This document shows, piece by piece, positions 18,501-27,165 of a stretch of DNA of 64,000 nt. This DNA comes from an uncultured Deferribacteres bacterium (lineage in GTDB: Bacteria > Zhuqueibacterota > JdFR-76 > DREG01). Each line of letters starts with the position of its first letter. Positions within the stretch are counted from its first letter, which is position 1. The stretch spans positions 124,001-188,000 of the forward strand of contig CAJVYQ010000001.1 of the NCBI GenBank assembly GCA_913009825.1, read 5' to 3'. A program made the translations under genes and the position numbers. The notes beneath the pieces are model-generated. The model saw nothing but the letters and a program-made list of their open reading frames with translations, had not been told where the DNA came from and ran no database searches.

Positions 18501-19375
18501 TGGTTGATCACCGGGGAAAGGTAGGCATTGACCACGGCCGTTTGGGCGCGCGGCAGAATTTTAATGAACGGCGCCGACGCGGAGGAACAGGAAACGGTCC
18601 GAAATCCTCTGGTACGAAGAAATTCGGCCAGTTTTTCTTCATGAACCGGATTACGATAGCTGTGCATAAACGCAATAGCGGCAGCGCTAATGCCGCGGTT
18701 TAACAACTCCGCAACAGGTTTTTCCAGGCCATTCAAATTTAACGGCTGCAAAACAGAGCCGTCCGCTTCAACCCGCTCCAAAACTTCTATAACTTTGCTG
18801 TAAAGCGGCTTTGGTTTTACAATGTTCAGCGCAAACAGGTCCGGTCTTTGTTGCGTGCCGATCTCCAGCAAGTCGCCGAATCCTTTTGTGATGAACAGGG
18901 CTACCGCTTCCCCCTTACGTTCCAGTAAAGCGTTTGTGCCGCGGGTCGTGGCAAGGCGTATGGAAATGGGGGGTAATTCTTGCTCGGCCGCGGTTTGGGT
19001 AACCAATTTTGCCGCCAGCACGGGAGCTTCATCCGGTGAAATGATTTCAAATACCGAAAGTGGAACAACATCTGCCGGGAGGGCCCGGGAAATTTCTATG
19101 ATTGATTTATCAGCATCGTAATCTGTGACAACAATTTCATCATGTTCCCGGTTCAGCAGTCGGAATTTGTACCCATTGATAAATCCGGATGGGGCCGACC
19201 ATTTTCCCTTAATTAAAATACGCCGCGGTACCAAAATTTCTACAATGATCCCGCGCAGCGAACCGTTGCTCAGAACTTTTGCCCGCTTCACCCTTCCGGC
19301 AGAATCCACAGCAAGGCAGTCCGTGAATGTGCCGCCGGTATCGATCAGAATTTGCCGGATTTTATCATTTTTCAT
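15587..19375 (-). CDS. Hydantoinase A/B fusion (5-oxoprolinase-type)
   Basis: 1,262 aa single chain. Residues 1 to about 720 are the HyuA half: phosphate-binding DTGGTFTDCL at residue 12, a second FDMGGTSTDV and the GAGAQHSCGVAERLG segment. Residues from about 750 form the HyuB half, with IPVHLGAMG, GDVVMTNHPAFGGSHLPDI and the C-terminal TPGGGGYG. This order is that of ATP-dependent 5-oxoprolinase, which opens 5-oxoproline to glutamate, and of the related N-methylhydantoinases; the sequence alone does not decide between them. Length matches eukaryotic-type 5-oxoprolinase. The start codon has only a weak ribosome binding site. No partner genes for hydantoin metabolism are nearby. Confidence 0.88.
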   Translation of the reverse strand: MKNDKIRQILIDTGGTFTDCLAVDSAGRVKRAKVLSNGSLRGIIVEILVPRRILIKGKWSAPSGFINGYKFRLLNREHDEIVVTDYDADKSIIEISRALPADVVPLSVFEIISPDEAPVLAAKLVTQTAAEQELPPISIRLATTRGTNALLERKGEAVALFITKGFGDLLEIGTQQRPDLFALNIVKPKPLYSKVIEVLERVEADGSVLQPLNLNGLEKPVAELLNRGISAAAIAFMHSYRNPVHEEKLAEFLRTRGFRTVSCSSASAPFIKILPRAQTAVVNAYLSPVINQYLQRVQKPIQNGKLHVLTSAGGLIQAGSFYPKDSLLSGPAGGVVGAAFAGKQSGYEKVITFDMGGTSTDVARFDGDFEYLFEHEVGDAHLVATALAIESVAAGGGSICGFDGAKLSVGPESAGASPGPACYVAGGPLTLTDVNLLLGRLDANRFDIPIDFEKAKIEIETIKKSIAEKTGELADTESILEGFLHIANERMADAIRSISLRKGYDPGDYALIAFGGAGAQHSCGVAERLGINTILVPRDAGLLSAFGLRHAVIERFAEQQIMQPLDNLENQILSRIEELSVRAMRMVEAEDVPDNEIEIRRKILNLRFTGQDSVLSVDFDPQIPVRQAFEKRYKAIYGHRPENRQIELESIRVVASSRAKKEGTAREAVRTHKAQPDSFKTTQFDGNWVSTPVYERANLCAGAQITGPALIFEQHSAAVVNENWRAEINSAGAVILRRMETQKQASEQTQPEIVRLELFTNRFQAIAGEMGEVLRRTSLSTNIKERLDFSCALLDADGELVVNAPHIPVHLGAMGLCVRELCKTLKLHPGDVVMTNHPAFGGSHLPDITVVTPVFTDQNELIGYVANRAHHAEIGGIRPGSMPPNATSLAEEGVIIPPTYLIRRGKARWPEIRKLFTSAIYPTRAVEDNLADLRGAVAANHKGASALQGLAAQYGRETVIHYMQALKQRAETKMREALRRIPDGVYRAEERLDDGAPLQVRIEISADQASIDFTGSAGVHPGNMNATPAIVRSVVIYVLRLLVNEPLPLNEGLMGAVNVTIPPGILNPPFPADTTKAPSIVGGNVETSQRLVDTLLKALRLVACSQGTMNNVLFGSGGYSYYETVCGGCGAGKNFDGAGAVHSHMTNTRITDPEIVERRYPVRIEKFAIRKNSGGEGKHRGGDGVIREITFKEKISLSILSQHRTEKPYGLAGGKAGKPGEQEIIRANGKIVKLAAIDGCEVNPGDRLLLKTPGGGGYGAAG

Positions 19376-19682
19376 GATGAACCGTTACCACACGGAATGC
19401 AAATGTCAAATGACGCAACAGGGATAAGTGCGTTCGTGCAATTGATGTTTTTGTGAATAAAATCATAACCGGCCGGTAGGGATTCGAGGCCTTGTAAATA
19501 TTTATTGTTAAGATTAATTGGATGATTATTTACACTCCCCACCCGTGACCGTTCAACTTCAGAATGATCAAATTAGTCTGCGGGGGCCCGGTCAATCTCC
19601 CGCAGATTTCTTTTTTGCAATCCATCTGAACCAACAAATTCAGATAAAATACCGGAAAGAATCTACGGGAGGAAAATTATTT
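19376..19682. other. Gap with a plus-strand hairpin and T-run
   Basis: No gene is seen here. At 19577-19616 the plus strand carries TCTGCGGG ... CCCGCAGA followed by TTTCTTTTTT, a terminator-like structure pointing to the right with no plus-strand gene before it. It may be a leftover of a lost gene or mark a small transcript. Confidence 0.4.
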
Positions 19683-21137
19683 TTATGCCAGTTCTTTCAG
19701 TGTTTCTTTGAGGAAGTGCCAAAAATTTTCCACCGATGGGATATGCACCCGTTCATCCGGTGAATGAGGACTTTCGATCTGCGGCCCCAATGAAATCATA
19801 TCCATACCGGGATAATTTTCACCTATGATACCACATTCCAGGCCGGCATGAATAGCCTGGACTTCCGGCTTTTTGCCTGCCACCGTTTCATACGTCTTTT
19901 TCACAATGGTTAATATTTTTGAATCCAAATTGGGGGTCCAGCCCGGGTATCCTTCCGGCTGATCGACCTGCGCCTGCGCCAAATCAGCCAAGGCACACAG
20001 CATTTGCCGTGTGGCCTCCAGAGCAGAATTAACAGAACTACGGGTGCTGACACCAATTTCTATTTTATCGTCACCGGTTTTAATCGTAGCTAAGTTGGCG
20101 GAAGTTTCCACTAAATCCGGAATATCGGCGCTCATGTTCAGAACGCCGTGGGGCAGGGCGAAAAGGAAATTCAGCAGATTCTTTTGCGTCGTTTCGTCCA
20201 TCATCTTTTTCGGTGAACCGTTCAATTCTTCGATGGTCAATTTAGCATTCTTTTCCACCGATTTGTATTCAAATCGGAGATCGGCAAAAGAAGTTCCCAA
20301 ATCCTTTTTCATTGCGGCAAAATCGTCACCGGCAACAATTAGTTCTGCAAAAATTTCCCGCGGAATTGCGTTCCGCTTACTGCCGCCCTGAATATCCGCA
20401 AGGCGAAATGAATATTTTTCCATGGCCGGCCACAACAACCGAACCATGAATTTGAGCGCATTCCCCCTGTTTTTATCAATATCGATACCGGAATGACCGC
20501 CTTTCAAACCGCTGACGGCAATTTTCACATACTTTCCGGTGAATGAGGTGTCGTTCTTCAAATCCAGCAAAAATTGCGTATCGGCACCGCCGGCACAACC
20601 GATGGTGAAAATTCCCTCCTCTTCGGAATCCAGGTTTAAAAAGACTTCACCTTTAAGGAAATCCGGTTTCAGCCGTGCAGCGCCGGTTAAGCCGGTTTCT
20701 TCATCAATGGTGAACAACAATTCCAACGGGCCGTGCACGACCGACGGATCCTCGCCAAGGGCCAGCGCCGCGGCCACACCGATTCCGTTATCCGCGCCCA
20801 GCGTGGTTCCCTGCGCATACAGCCAATCGCCTTCCTGCCGCACCCTAATGGCATCTTTGGCAAAATCAAAATTCACATTGGAATTCTTTTCACACACCAT
20901 ATCCAGATGGCCCTGCAGGATAACCGTCGCCGCCGACTCATGTCCCGGAGTTGCCGGTACACGCACAACAACATTCCCCACTTCATCCCGTTCATAACCA
21001 AAATTATGCTCTTTTGCATAAGAAACCACATAATCACCGGCGGCCTTTTCATGTTTCGATTCCCGCGGTATCTGCCGGATAGCATCAAAATGTTTCCAAA
21101 CTACCTGTGGTTTGAAATCTAATAAGTTAACAGACAT
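19683..21137 (-). CDS. pepD: Aminoacyl-histidine dipeptidase (M20 family)
   Basis: 484 aa cytosolic zinc dipeptidase of the PepD/carnosinase type, cleaving X-His and other dipeptides. The N-terminus LDFKPQVVWKHFDAIRQIPRESKHE is typical. Zinc site motifs are LQGHLDMVCEK (His and Asp), GADNGIGVA, the catalytic pair in DEETGLTGA and the late SPHSPDERVHIPS. GLKGGHSGIDI marks the dimerisation domain. An AGGAGG site lies 6 nt before the ATG. It is transcribed alone. No signal peptide is visible. Confidence 0.93.
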   Translation of the reverse strand: MSVNLLDFKPQVVWKHFDAIRQIPRESKHEKAAGDYVVSYAKEHNFGYERDEVGNVVVRVPATPGHESAATVILQGHLDMVCEKNSNVNFDFAKDAIRVRQEGDWLYAQGTTLGADNGIGVAAALALGEDPSVVHGPLELLFTIDEETGLTGAARLKPDFLKGEVFLNLDSEEEGIFTIGCAGGADTQFLLDLKNDTSFTGKYVKIAVSGLKGGHSGIDIDKNRGNALKFMVRLLWPAMEKYSFRLADIQGGSKRNAIPREIFAELIVAGDDFAAMKKDLGTSFADLRFEYKSVEKNAKLTIEELNGSPKKMMDETTQKNLLNFLFALPHGVLNMSADIPDLVETSANLATIKTGDDKIEIGVSTRSSVNSALEATRQMLCALADLAQAQVDQPEGYPGWTPNLDSKILTIVKKTYETVAGKKPEVQAIHAGLECGIIGENYPGMDMISLGPQIESPHSPDERVHIPSVENFWHFLKETLKELA

Positions 21138-21309
21138 GTGAGCCTCCTGATTCGTTTTATGAACACATTATTGTGATTTTTCAATTTGCAGCCAAACCGC
21201 TTTGTTATAAATTCAGGTTAAAAAATATCAATGTTATACCAAACAATTCGCTTCAGGCGGGGGAATTTGAAATGACAACATGCTGATAGTCGCCAAATTT
21301 ATTAAGTTC

Positions 21310-21421
21310 AAAATTGAGCGATTCTCCTGTTTTTGATCTTGTTATTGTTACTAAATGGGTTCTCATTTTTTAGTGTAAATCCTGTTGGCGATTCAGCGAA
21401 TCGCCCTACAATCGCTCAATT
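21310..21421. repeat. Dispersed TIR element (AATTGAGC family), copy D
   Basis: Ends AAAATTGAGCGATT and AATCGCTCAATTA. The GGCGATTCAGCGAATCGCC block is near the right end, so this copy is inverted relative to copies C and E. It lies in the 445-bp gap between the divergent pepD and glycosyltransferase genes; nothing else recognisable is there. Confidence 0.8.
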
Positions 21422-21582
21422 AATGTAAATATAAAACTTTCACTTTGTAAATACAAGTATCTTTCCCTGTAAAAAAGTTTTAATCCTTTAAATTTAGTAT
21501 TGCCTCTTAGTTAATCTGCATTTATATTTTTTACTTAATTTATTTGTTATCCGAGAAAACTGCACTGCAAAGGATTTATATT

Positions 21583-23178
21583 ATGAGTGACATACAATTT
21601 TCATTTGTTTTTCCCATCCCGTCAAAAACCGTTTATACTACAGACAAACTGGAAAAAATGTTTTTTTCCGTTCTAAACCAAAACACGCCTCCCCAGCATA
21701 TTTTTCTGCTGGACGGGAGCCCGGATAATCTGCTCGGCGACAGACTGTTTCATTTGGCCGAGACAAAAAACATCTTCTGTGAAATAGTTCCTGCGCAGTC
21801 TCAATTCCTGTCCGCTTTTGCCTTCACTCTGTCTAAAATTCAAACCAAACATTTTATTTTTACAGACAACGAAAAATCGCCTGTTTATTTCAATAAAAGC
21901 GCATCCGATCTTTACAGATGGGTTTGCCTGAGAAATCCCCAAACCGGCCTGTTTTACAGTGATTACGACCGTATCAGTCCCGATGGCAGCCGCGTTGAGG
22001 TCCATTTGCTCCCTTTCCACAAGAGCCGCGTACGGGATAACATGGATTTCGGCAACGTGTTTGTCATCGATACGGCAATGGCCCGGGAAGTCGGCGGATT
22101 CTCTTCCATATTTCCACGCGGGTATCTGTACGATTTTCGCCTGAAAATAGCAACCGATCACGATTTTCTGCTCATCAGTAACCGCTTCCAGGGAGTGCCT
22201 TACTCTGTTGAAGATTTGGGAAAAGCTCACAACGTCTTTGATTATTTGTTGAGCGGCAAAGATGTCCAGTTGGAAATGGAACAGATTATCACAGATCATT
22301 TAAAACGCATTCAAGCTTATCTGCCTCCCGGCAACTGCAGGCATGAAATTACTTATTCTCCGGAAGAAGAAAAACAGTTCGAAGAATGTATCGCCAGCGT
22401 AATTATTCCGGTTAACAACCGGCCGCAATTTATCGGCACCGCTATCGAAAGCGTTCTGCAGCAAACCGTGGAGCAGGTGGAGGTGATTGTTGTCATCAAC
22501 GGCGGTGAAGACGATCCCACCATCGATGTGGTTAAAACATATCAGAGGGGCGGAGAGAAATTCAATCCGGATTTAGCGCCGGTCCGGTTACTTGTTCACG
22601 ATATCAACAATATCGGCCTCTGTTTGAACAGCGGTCTGAAAACGGCACGGGGTAAATTTTATGTTCAACTGGATTCCGATGACCGGCTTAAACCGGACGC
22701 TGTGGAGAAACTGCTGCAGGTTTTCAAATCCGATCCTCATATCGGTATGGTGATCGGTTCTTATGAAGTCTGGCAATTGGAAGAAGACGGCAAATTTTTC
22801 AGGCGGGAGGACATTCCGGTGGTGACGCATGATGAATGGACGGAAGAAAACGGCCGTAATAATCTGCTGCGCATCAATGGCGCCGGCGCGCCCCGTTCTG
22901 CACACATCAAAGTACTCGCAGAGATGGGCTGGTTCAGTGTCAACGACATTCCCTATTCCCGCAACTACGGCGAGGATTACGAGATGGTGCTGAAAATTTC
23001 AGAAAGATACCGCATCGGCCGGGTCTGGCAGCCCATTTATGAAGTGGTGCGGCACAGCGGCGGCACGGATCATTCAATCGACCGGCAAACCATCGACCGA
23101 AATGACAATGCCAAAGATGAGATGCGCCGGGAGGCTATTTTACGCCGGCAGACACTGAATAGCAAAAAAATTTCGTAA
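21583..23178 (+). CDS. Family 2 glycosyltransferase with an extra N-terminal domain
   Basis: 531 aa from the ATG at 21583, which has AAAGGA 9 nt upstream; a TTG 39 bp earlier is open but lacks a ribosome binding site. The C-terminal half is a classical GT2/GT-A domain: ASVIIPVNNRPQFIGTAIES, VVINGGEDDPTID, the DxD-like QLDSDDRLKPD, and GAGAPRS followed by NYGEDYEMVLK. The first 250 residues resemble a second, degenerate GT-A-like unit (FIFTDNEKSP; LFYSDYDRISPDG; GYLYDFRLKIATDHDF). It would transfer a sugar to a surface glycan or protein. No neighbouring polysaccharide genes are seen, and there is no transmembrane helix. Confidence 0.8.
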   Translation: MSDIQFSFVFPIPSKTVYTTDKLEKMFFSVLNQNTPPQHIFLLDGSPDNLLGDRLFHLAETKNIFCEIVPAQSQFLSAFAFTLSKIQTKHFIFTDNEKSPVYFNKSASDLYRWVCLRNPQTGLFYSDYDRISPDGSRVEVHLLPFHKSRVRDNMDFGNVFVIDTAMAREVGGFSSIFPRGYLYDFRLKIATDHDFLLISNRFQGVPYSVEDLGKAHNVFDYLLSGKDVQLEMEQIITDHLKRIQAYLPPGNCRHEITYSPEEEKQFEECIASVIIPVNNRPQFIGTAIESVLQQTVEQVEVIVVINGGEDDPTIDVVKTYQRGGEKFNPDLAPVRLLVHDINNIGLCLNSGLKTARGKFYVQLDSDDRLKPDAVEKLLQVFKSDPHIGMVIGSYEVWQLEEDGKFFRREDIPVVTHDEWTEENGRNNLLRINGAGAPRSAHIKVLAEMGWFSVNDIPYSRNYGEDYEMVLKISERYRIGRVWQPIYEVVRHSGGTDHSIDRQTIDRNDNAKDEMRREAILRRQTLNSKKIS

Positions 23179-23376
23179 CTTTCAAGAAACTTAAAAAAAT
23201 CGGGCCATCCGCCGGCCGCCGGAAAATGCCACAGAGAAAAAGGACTTTAACTTTTCCCGCCTTGCTTTTTTTCGATGGGATCAACAAGATACACGGGATT
23301 TTATAATCCTGATTATTCTGTTAATCCCGCCAAAAAAACTAAAATGTTACAAAAAACCATATAACTGCGAGTGGCG

Positions 23377-25575
23377 TTACATCTCACCCTTCAAACCAAC
23401 GGTGTAAGTGCGCATGGGCATCAAATTGCTTTCCATGGGCGCGTAGTTGTAGTTCAGTAAATTGTTCACACCCGCCTGCAGTGTCAGCCTGCCGAGCCGG
23501 TAAGAAACGCGAACATCCACAAATTTCATAGGCACCCGGTCGTTGATAGGATAAATCTTCACCGCCTCGACTCTACCGGCGAAACGGTAATCGGCCTGAA
23601 AATGGAAAGCGCCGACCTTCAGCATGGATTTGATAGTGGCCAAAATCTTAGGACGATAAACCAGCGGTTCGTGATATTTCATATCCTCATGATCCATGGC
23701 GGTGATGCTTGCCTGCAAACCGGGCGTGAAATCGACCCCCCATAAACTACCCGGATAGCTGAAATTGGTGGTCGCTTCAATCCCCCGTAAGCGGGTTCGG
23801 TCCAGGTTACGAAACTGAACCTGGCCGCGAATCAGATCCAGATGAGCTTCGATCATCTTCCAGTATTCGTTGTCAAACAGGGCGATATCCAGATTCCAGT
23901 TTTCCGATAAATACTGCCGGATTCCCACTTCGTACGCCCAGGATTTTTCGGCCTGCAGACCAGGATTGGCAACAATTCGGAAATTCATAATAGTCAGTTC
24001 CAGAAAACGCTCCACAATGGTGGCGGCACGGAAACCGCTGCCAACGGAAGCCCGCAGATGAGTGGTTGCCCACGGTTGCCAATTCATGCCGAACCTGGGG
24101 CTGAATAAATCCTCCGCGAGACCGCCGAGCAATTGGTACCGATCGTAACGCAGGCCGAAAGTCAGGCGCAGATTCTCCCGCGCTTTCCATTCATCCTGCA
24201 GATATGGGCCGAGGAAAAAACCTTTGTGCGCGCCGAAAAACCGCGTGCTGCCGGCATCATGCTGAAATTGAAACCCGGCGGTTACCGTGTGCCCGGCTGC
24301 CGGCAGCCAGTCGGCCTGCAGCTCAAATCCTTGTCCGATGGCCGGGTTAAAATCAGCGCCTTCACCAAATTGATTGCCCATCAATGTGCGCACCAGGGAA
24401 ACACGGGCATTGACGGCAAATTTGGCCGAAAACGGGATGACCAGTTTAGAATACAGGGCTATTTCGTTGGTGTTGGCGTAATTGTCCAGATTGGCCGGAT
24501 CGACTTCGTAGGGATCATTCTGGCTTTTCCACTGCACAAAAAATCCCTGATAATTTTTATTGAACGCCCCATATCCGGTCCATTTGATACCGTTTTTGAA
24601 GCGGTAATTCAACTTTGTGGTCAGGTTGTATTTTTTGAAATCACCCAACTGCCGGTAACCGGTGGATTCGAATCGTCCGGCGGAGAGCCGGAAACCGAAT
24701 TGGCTGAATTTTTTACTGTAGCTGATATCCTCGCGGTTGTAATACAGACGGTTCGGATCCGTCCAGCGCCATTCGTTAAAAGCCGGCGCGCCGTATTTAC
24801 CGCCGGAAAATGAATACAGCAGCTTCCCCTTCGGCGAAGGATCTTTGGTTAAAATATTTACTACGCCGCCAAGCGCAGAGGCGCCCCACAGCGTGGAACC
24901 CGCCCCTTTCAAAATTTCAATCTGCTCGATATCCAGGGGAGGAAGCATATCCCAATTGAACTGCCCGGTATCGCTGGCGTAAACCGGGACGCCGTCCAAA
25001 AGCAGCAGCACTTTATTGCCGGCGCCAAATGTGTAACCGGTTGAACCGCGAATATTGATCTGATTGCCGATGAAATGGATGCCCGGTGTGGTTTCCAGCG
25101 CTTCAATAATATTGGTGGGATTTCTTCTTTTGATATCGGTCTCTGTTACAACCGACAGAGAAACCGGCGCCTGATCCAATCTTTGTTTGGTTTTGCCGGC
25201 AGACACCACAATGGGATCAAATTCGATGGGTGATTGTTTCAATTTAAAGGTAACGGAAGTGTACCGATCCGCTCGTACAACCACGTTGGTGATGCTTACC
25301 GGGCGATAGCCCAGCATGGATGCCCTGAGGGTAAAAACTCCAGCCGGAACGCGTTCAATTAAAAAGTTGCCTTTCTGATCCGCACTGGCGCCCCGTAGGG
25401 TAGCCAAAATCTGAATATTGGCGCCAATGAGCGGTTCGCCGGTTTCCGCATCCGATATTTTACCGACAATTGTGCCGTTTGGTTTTGGCGCTGCGAAAAG
25501 GGAAAAAGTGCCGGCGAAAAAGACCAATCCAAAAAGGAAACAAAGGAATGCAGGTATTAAAATTTTTCTTTTCAT
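23377..25575 (-). CDS. TonB-dependent outer-membrane receptor
   Basis: 732 aa. The signal peptide (about residues 1-29) is followed by a CarboxypepD-regulatory-like domain (GTIVGKISDAETGEPLIGANI, residues 34-110). A plug domain follows, with VVSAGKTKQRLDQAPVSLSV and IRGSTGYTFG ... LLLLDGVPV. From about residue 235 a 22-strand-type barrel follows, with regular aromatic-rich strands and the closing NLLNYNYAPME ... TYTVGLKGEM. Length is normal for the BtuB/FepA type. The imported ligand cannot be read from the sequence and no transport partner is adjacent. The ribosome binding site is weak. The upstream gap holds repeat copy E. Confidence 0.92.
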   Translation of the reverse strand: MKRKILIPAFLCFLFGLVFFAGTFSLFAAPKPNGTIVGKISDAETGEPLIGANIQILATLRGASADQKGNFLIERVPAGVFTLRASMLGYRPVSITNVVVRADRYTSVTFKLKQSPIEFDPIVVSAGKTKQRLDQAPVSLSVVTETDIKRRNPTNIIEALETTPGIHFIGNQINIRGSTGYTFGAGNKVLLLLDGVPVYASDTGQFNWDMLPPLDIEQIEILKGAGSTLWGASALGGVVNILTKDPSPKGKLLYSFSGGKYGAPAFNEWRWTDPNRLYYNREDISYSKKFSQFGFRLSAGRFESTGYRQLGDFKKYNLTTKLNYRFKNGIKWTGYGAFNKNYQGFFVQWKSQNDPYEVDPANLDNYANTNEIALYSKLVIPFSAKFAVNARVSLVRTLMGNQFGEGADFNPAIGQGFELQADWLPAAGHTVTAGFQFQHDAGSTRFFGAHKGFFLGPYLQDEWKARENLRLTFGLRYDRYQLLGGLAEDLFSPRFGMNWQPWATTHLRASVGSGFRAATIVERFLELTIMNFRIVANPGLQAEKSWAYEVGIRQYLSENWNLDIALFDNEYWKMIEAHLDLIRGQVQFRNLDRTRLRGIEATTNFSYPGSLWGVDFTPGLQASITAMDHEDMKYHEPLVYRPKILATIKSMLKVGAFHFQADYRFAGRVEAVKIYPINDRVPMKFVDVRVSYRLGRLTLQAGVNNLLNYNYAPMESNLMPMRTYTVGLKGEM

Positions 25576-25672
25576 GGTCTGATTTTTTATCTGTTCTATA
25601 ATGCAGAATTCAGGATGAAACTTGAAAATAGAAATTGGAAATCAACAAACAGAATCCTGAAATTAATATCTG

Positions 25673-25929
25673 ACTTGAGCGATTGTAAGGCGATTCGCTG
25701 AATCGCCAGCATAAATGTGTTTGTCGATTTGCACCCAAAAAACTTCCAAAGGTTCTAATCGGATCGGAAAATGGTAGAATTAATTTTCAAATCATACAAT
25801 ATGTTGCTAATAATCCGGTAAAAAACTTTGGAAGTTTATTAAATCAACAGTATCATAAATTGCTATCAGCAATGAAAACCTATTTGGTTTCAGCATCAAG
25901 CTTAAAAACAAGAAAATCGCTCAATTTAA
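25673..25929. repeat. Dispersed TIR element (AATTGAGC family), copy E (long form)
   Basis: Begins GACTTGAGCGATTG with AAGGCGATTCGCTGAATCGCC, and ends AAAATCGCTCAATTTAA. At about 257 bp it is the longest copy. The interior has no open frame of note. Confidence 0.75.
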
Positions 25930-26018
25930 GAGTAAAAAAAATGAAAATCCGTAACGCTTCAGTGTTTTGAAAAATTCTGTCTAACTCCCATTTGAAGTGC
26001 GTAATTCATAATTGGTCA

Positions 26019-26118
26019 TACCTAACCTCCCCTAACTCCTCCTGGCAAAGAAGGGGAAATTCCTCCCTTTTACAAGGCCTGTCCTGAACTTGTCGAAGGG
26101 GGAGGTTAGGAGGGGCTG
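26019..26118. repeat. Intergenic inverted repeat CCTAACCTCCCC/GGGGAGGTTAGG
   Basis: The arms CCTAACCTCCCCTAAC and GGGGGAGGTTAGGAGGGG flank an interior containing TCCTGAACTTGTCGAAGG, a word that also occurs in inverted form inside the repeat at 30600-30760. Nothing else was recognised between 25930 and 26243. Confidence 0.6.
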
Positions 26119-26243
26119 AATCCCATATTTTCAGGAAACTATCATGTTACAATCATCCTAATTTCCAACTTCAAAAAAATATTTTCCCTCATCTTTTTAA
26201 CGAAATCCGGACTTTACCCGAAATCAGAACATATCTCTTTAAC

Positions 26244-27065
26244 TTATTTGATCTGTATAATTTTCGACCAATCCGCATTAATATCCATGCCGGTAACGGT
26301 TTCGTTTTCATGCAGACGGATCGTTTTGGGCGTTCCGTCCGCTTCCTGCAGATAACCGATGGTTTGAAAATCTCCCAGTCCGCCTCTTTCCGGCAGCCAA
26401 AAGACGGCCAGATACCGAATGGTATTCCGGCTGTCCACCGGCAGTGTGTAATGATACGGATTTTTATCGATGCTGAAATCCATGGAATTCAGATAAACAA
26501 AATAGTCGATATCTTCCTCCGGCTTTTGAATATAAGCTGCAATAGCGGTGGCAAGTGTATTTTCCGGAAAAGGTCCGTTGAAATAAATGGTCCCTTTGAT
26601 CGTGGCATCCCGGTTTACACGTTTTAAATTGGCCGGCAGTTTTGTCCTGAGGTACGGCTGTTCCGGAGTAATGTCAAATTCATAAACCGACCAATCGAAC
26701 TGTTCCTGATCAAAAAACGTTTTTAAGGTAAAAATGTCCGCCAGGTTGGATTTTGTCCCTTTGTTGTACCACCATAAACCCAGCGCCTGATAATGGCCGT
26801 ACGGCAGATAAATTTCCGTATAAACGGTGTCGTTGTCCAGCGGTATGCTGTTGGGGCTTAAAAATAGTTCGTTGATGGCATGAGGAGGAAAAACCGGAGC
26901 GACAAACAGGTAAACGCCTTCGGTGTTTTCCGGGATCTCTTTCGTGAGAAAAATAACATCAACGCCCAAAGTACCGGGCAGCGGTTTGATGCCCAAATCC
27001 GATTTGCAATTGAACTGAAGAAACAAAACAGAGGTTAGAAAAAAAAGGCCGGGAATTCTTTTCAC
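26244..27065 (-). CDS. Lipoprotein of unknown function
   Basis: 273 aa starting at GTG. A lipoprotein signal (FFLTSVLFLQFNC, Cys20) precedes a beta-rich mature chain with no recognised domain. Repeated features include YLFVAPVFPP, TIKGTIYFNGPFPENT and AVFWLPERGG, suggesting two or three Ig-like sandwich domains. It lies 100 bp downstream of the sorting-domain protein gene on the same strand, with a hairpin between them, so partial read-through is possible. A function at the cell envelope is inferred only from the lipobox. No Shine-Dalgarno sequence is evident. Confidence 0.65.
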   Translation of the reverse strand: MKRIPGLFFLTSVLFLQFNCKSDLGIKPLPGTLGVDVIFLTKEIPENTEGVYLFVAPVFPPHAINELFLSPNSIPLDNDTVYTEIYLPYGHYQALGLWWYNKGTKSNLADIFTLKTFFDQEQFDWSVYEFDITPEQPYLRTKLPANLKRVNRDATIKGTIYFNGPFPENTLATAIAAYIQKPEEDIDYFVYLNSMDFSIDKNPYHYTLPVDSRNTIRYLAVFWLPERGGLGDFQTIGYLQEADGTPKTIRLHENETVTGMDINADWSKIIQIK

Positions 27066-27127
27066 TTGTAAAATCCGTTTGCTGTTTAAAAATCTGCCGG
27101 GAACGTAAAAAACTTCCGGACAACATA

Positions 27128-27160
27128 AAACCTTCCAGGTTTTTAAAACCTGGAAGGTTT
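27128..27160 (-). terminator. Perfect hairpin after the sorting-domain protein gene
   Basis: AAACCTTCCAGG is repeated in inverted form as CCTGGAAGGTTT with a TTTTTAAAA centre. It lies 5 bp past the stop codon at 27166. It lacks a strong T-run on the minus strand, so it may attenuate rather than fully terminate. Confidence 0.6.
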
Positions 27161-27165
27161 AAGGT

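Noticed and set aside
21673-22299. 208-codon open frame on the minus strand
   Set aside because: Antisense to the glycosyltransferase gene, which has clear motifs and a ribosome binding site.
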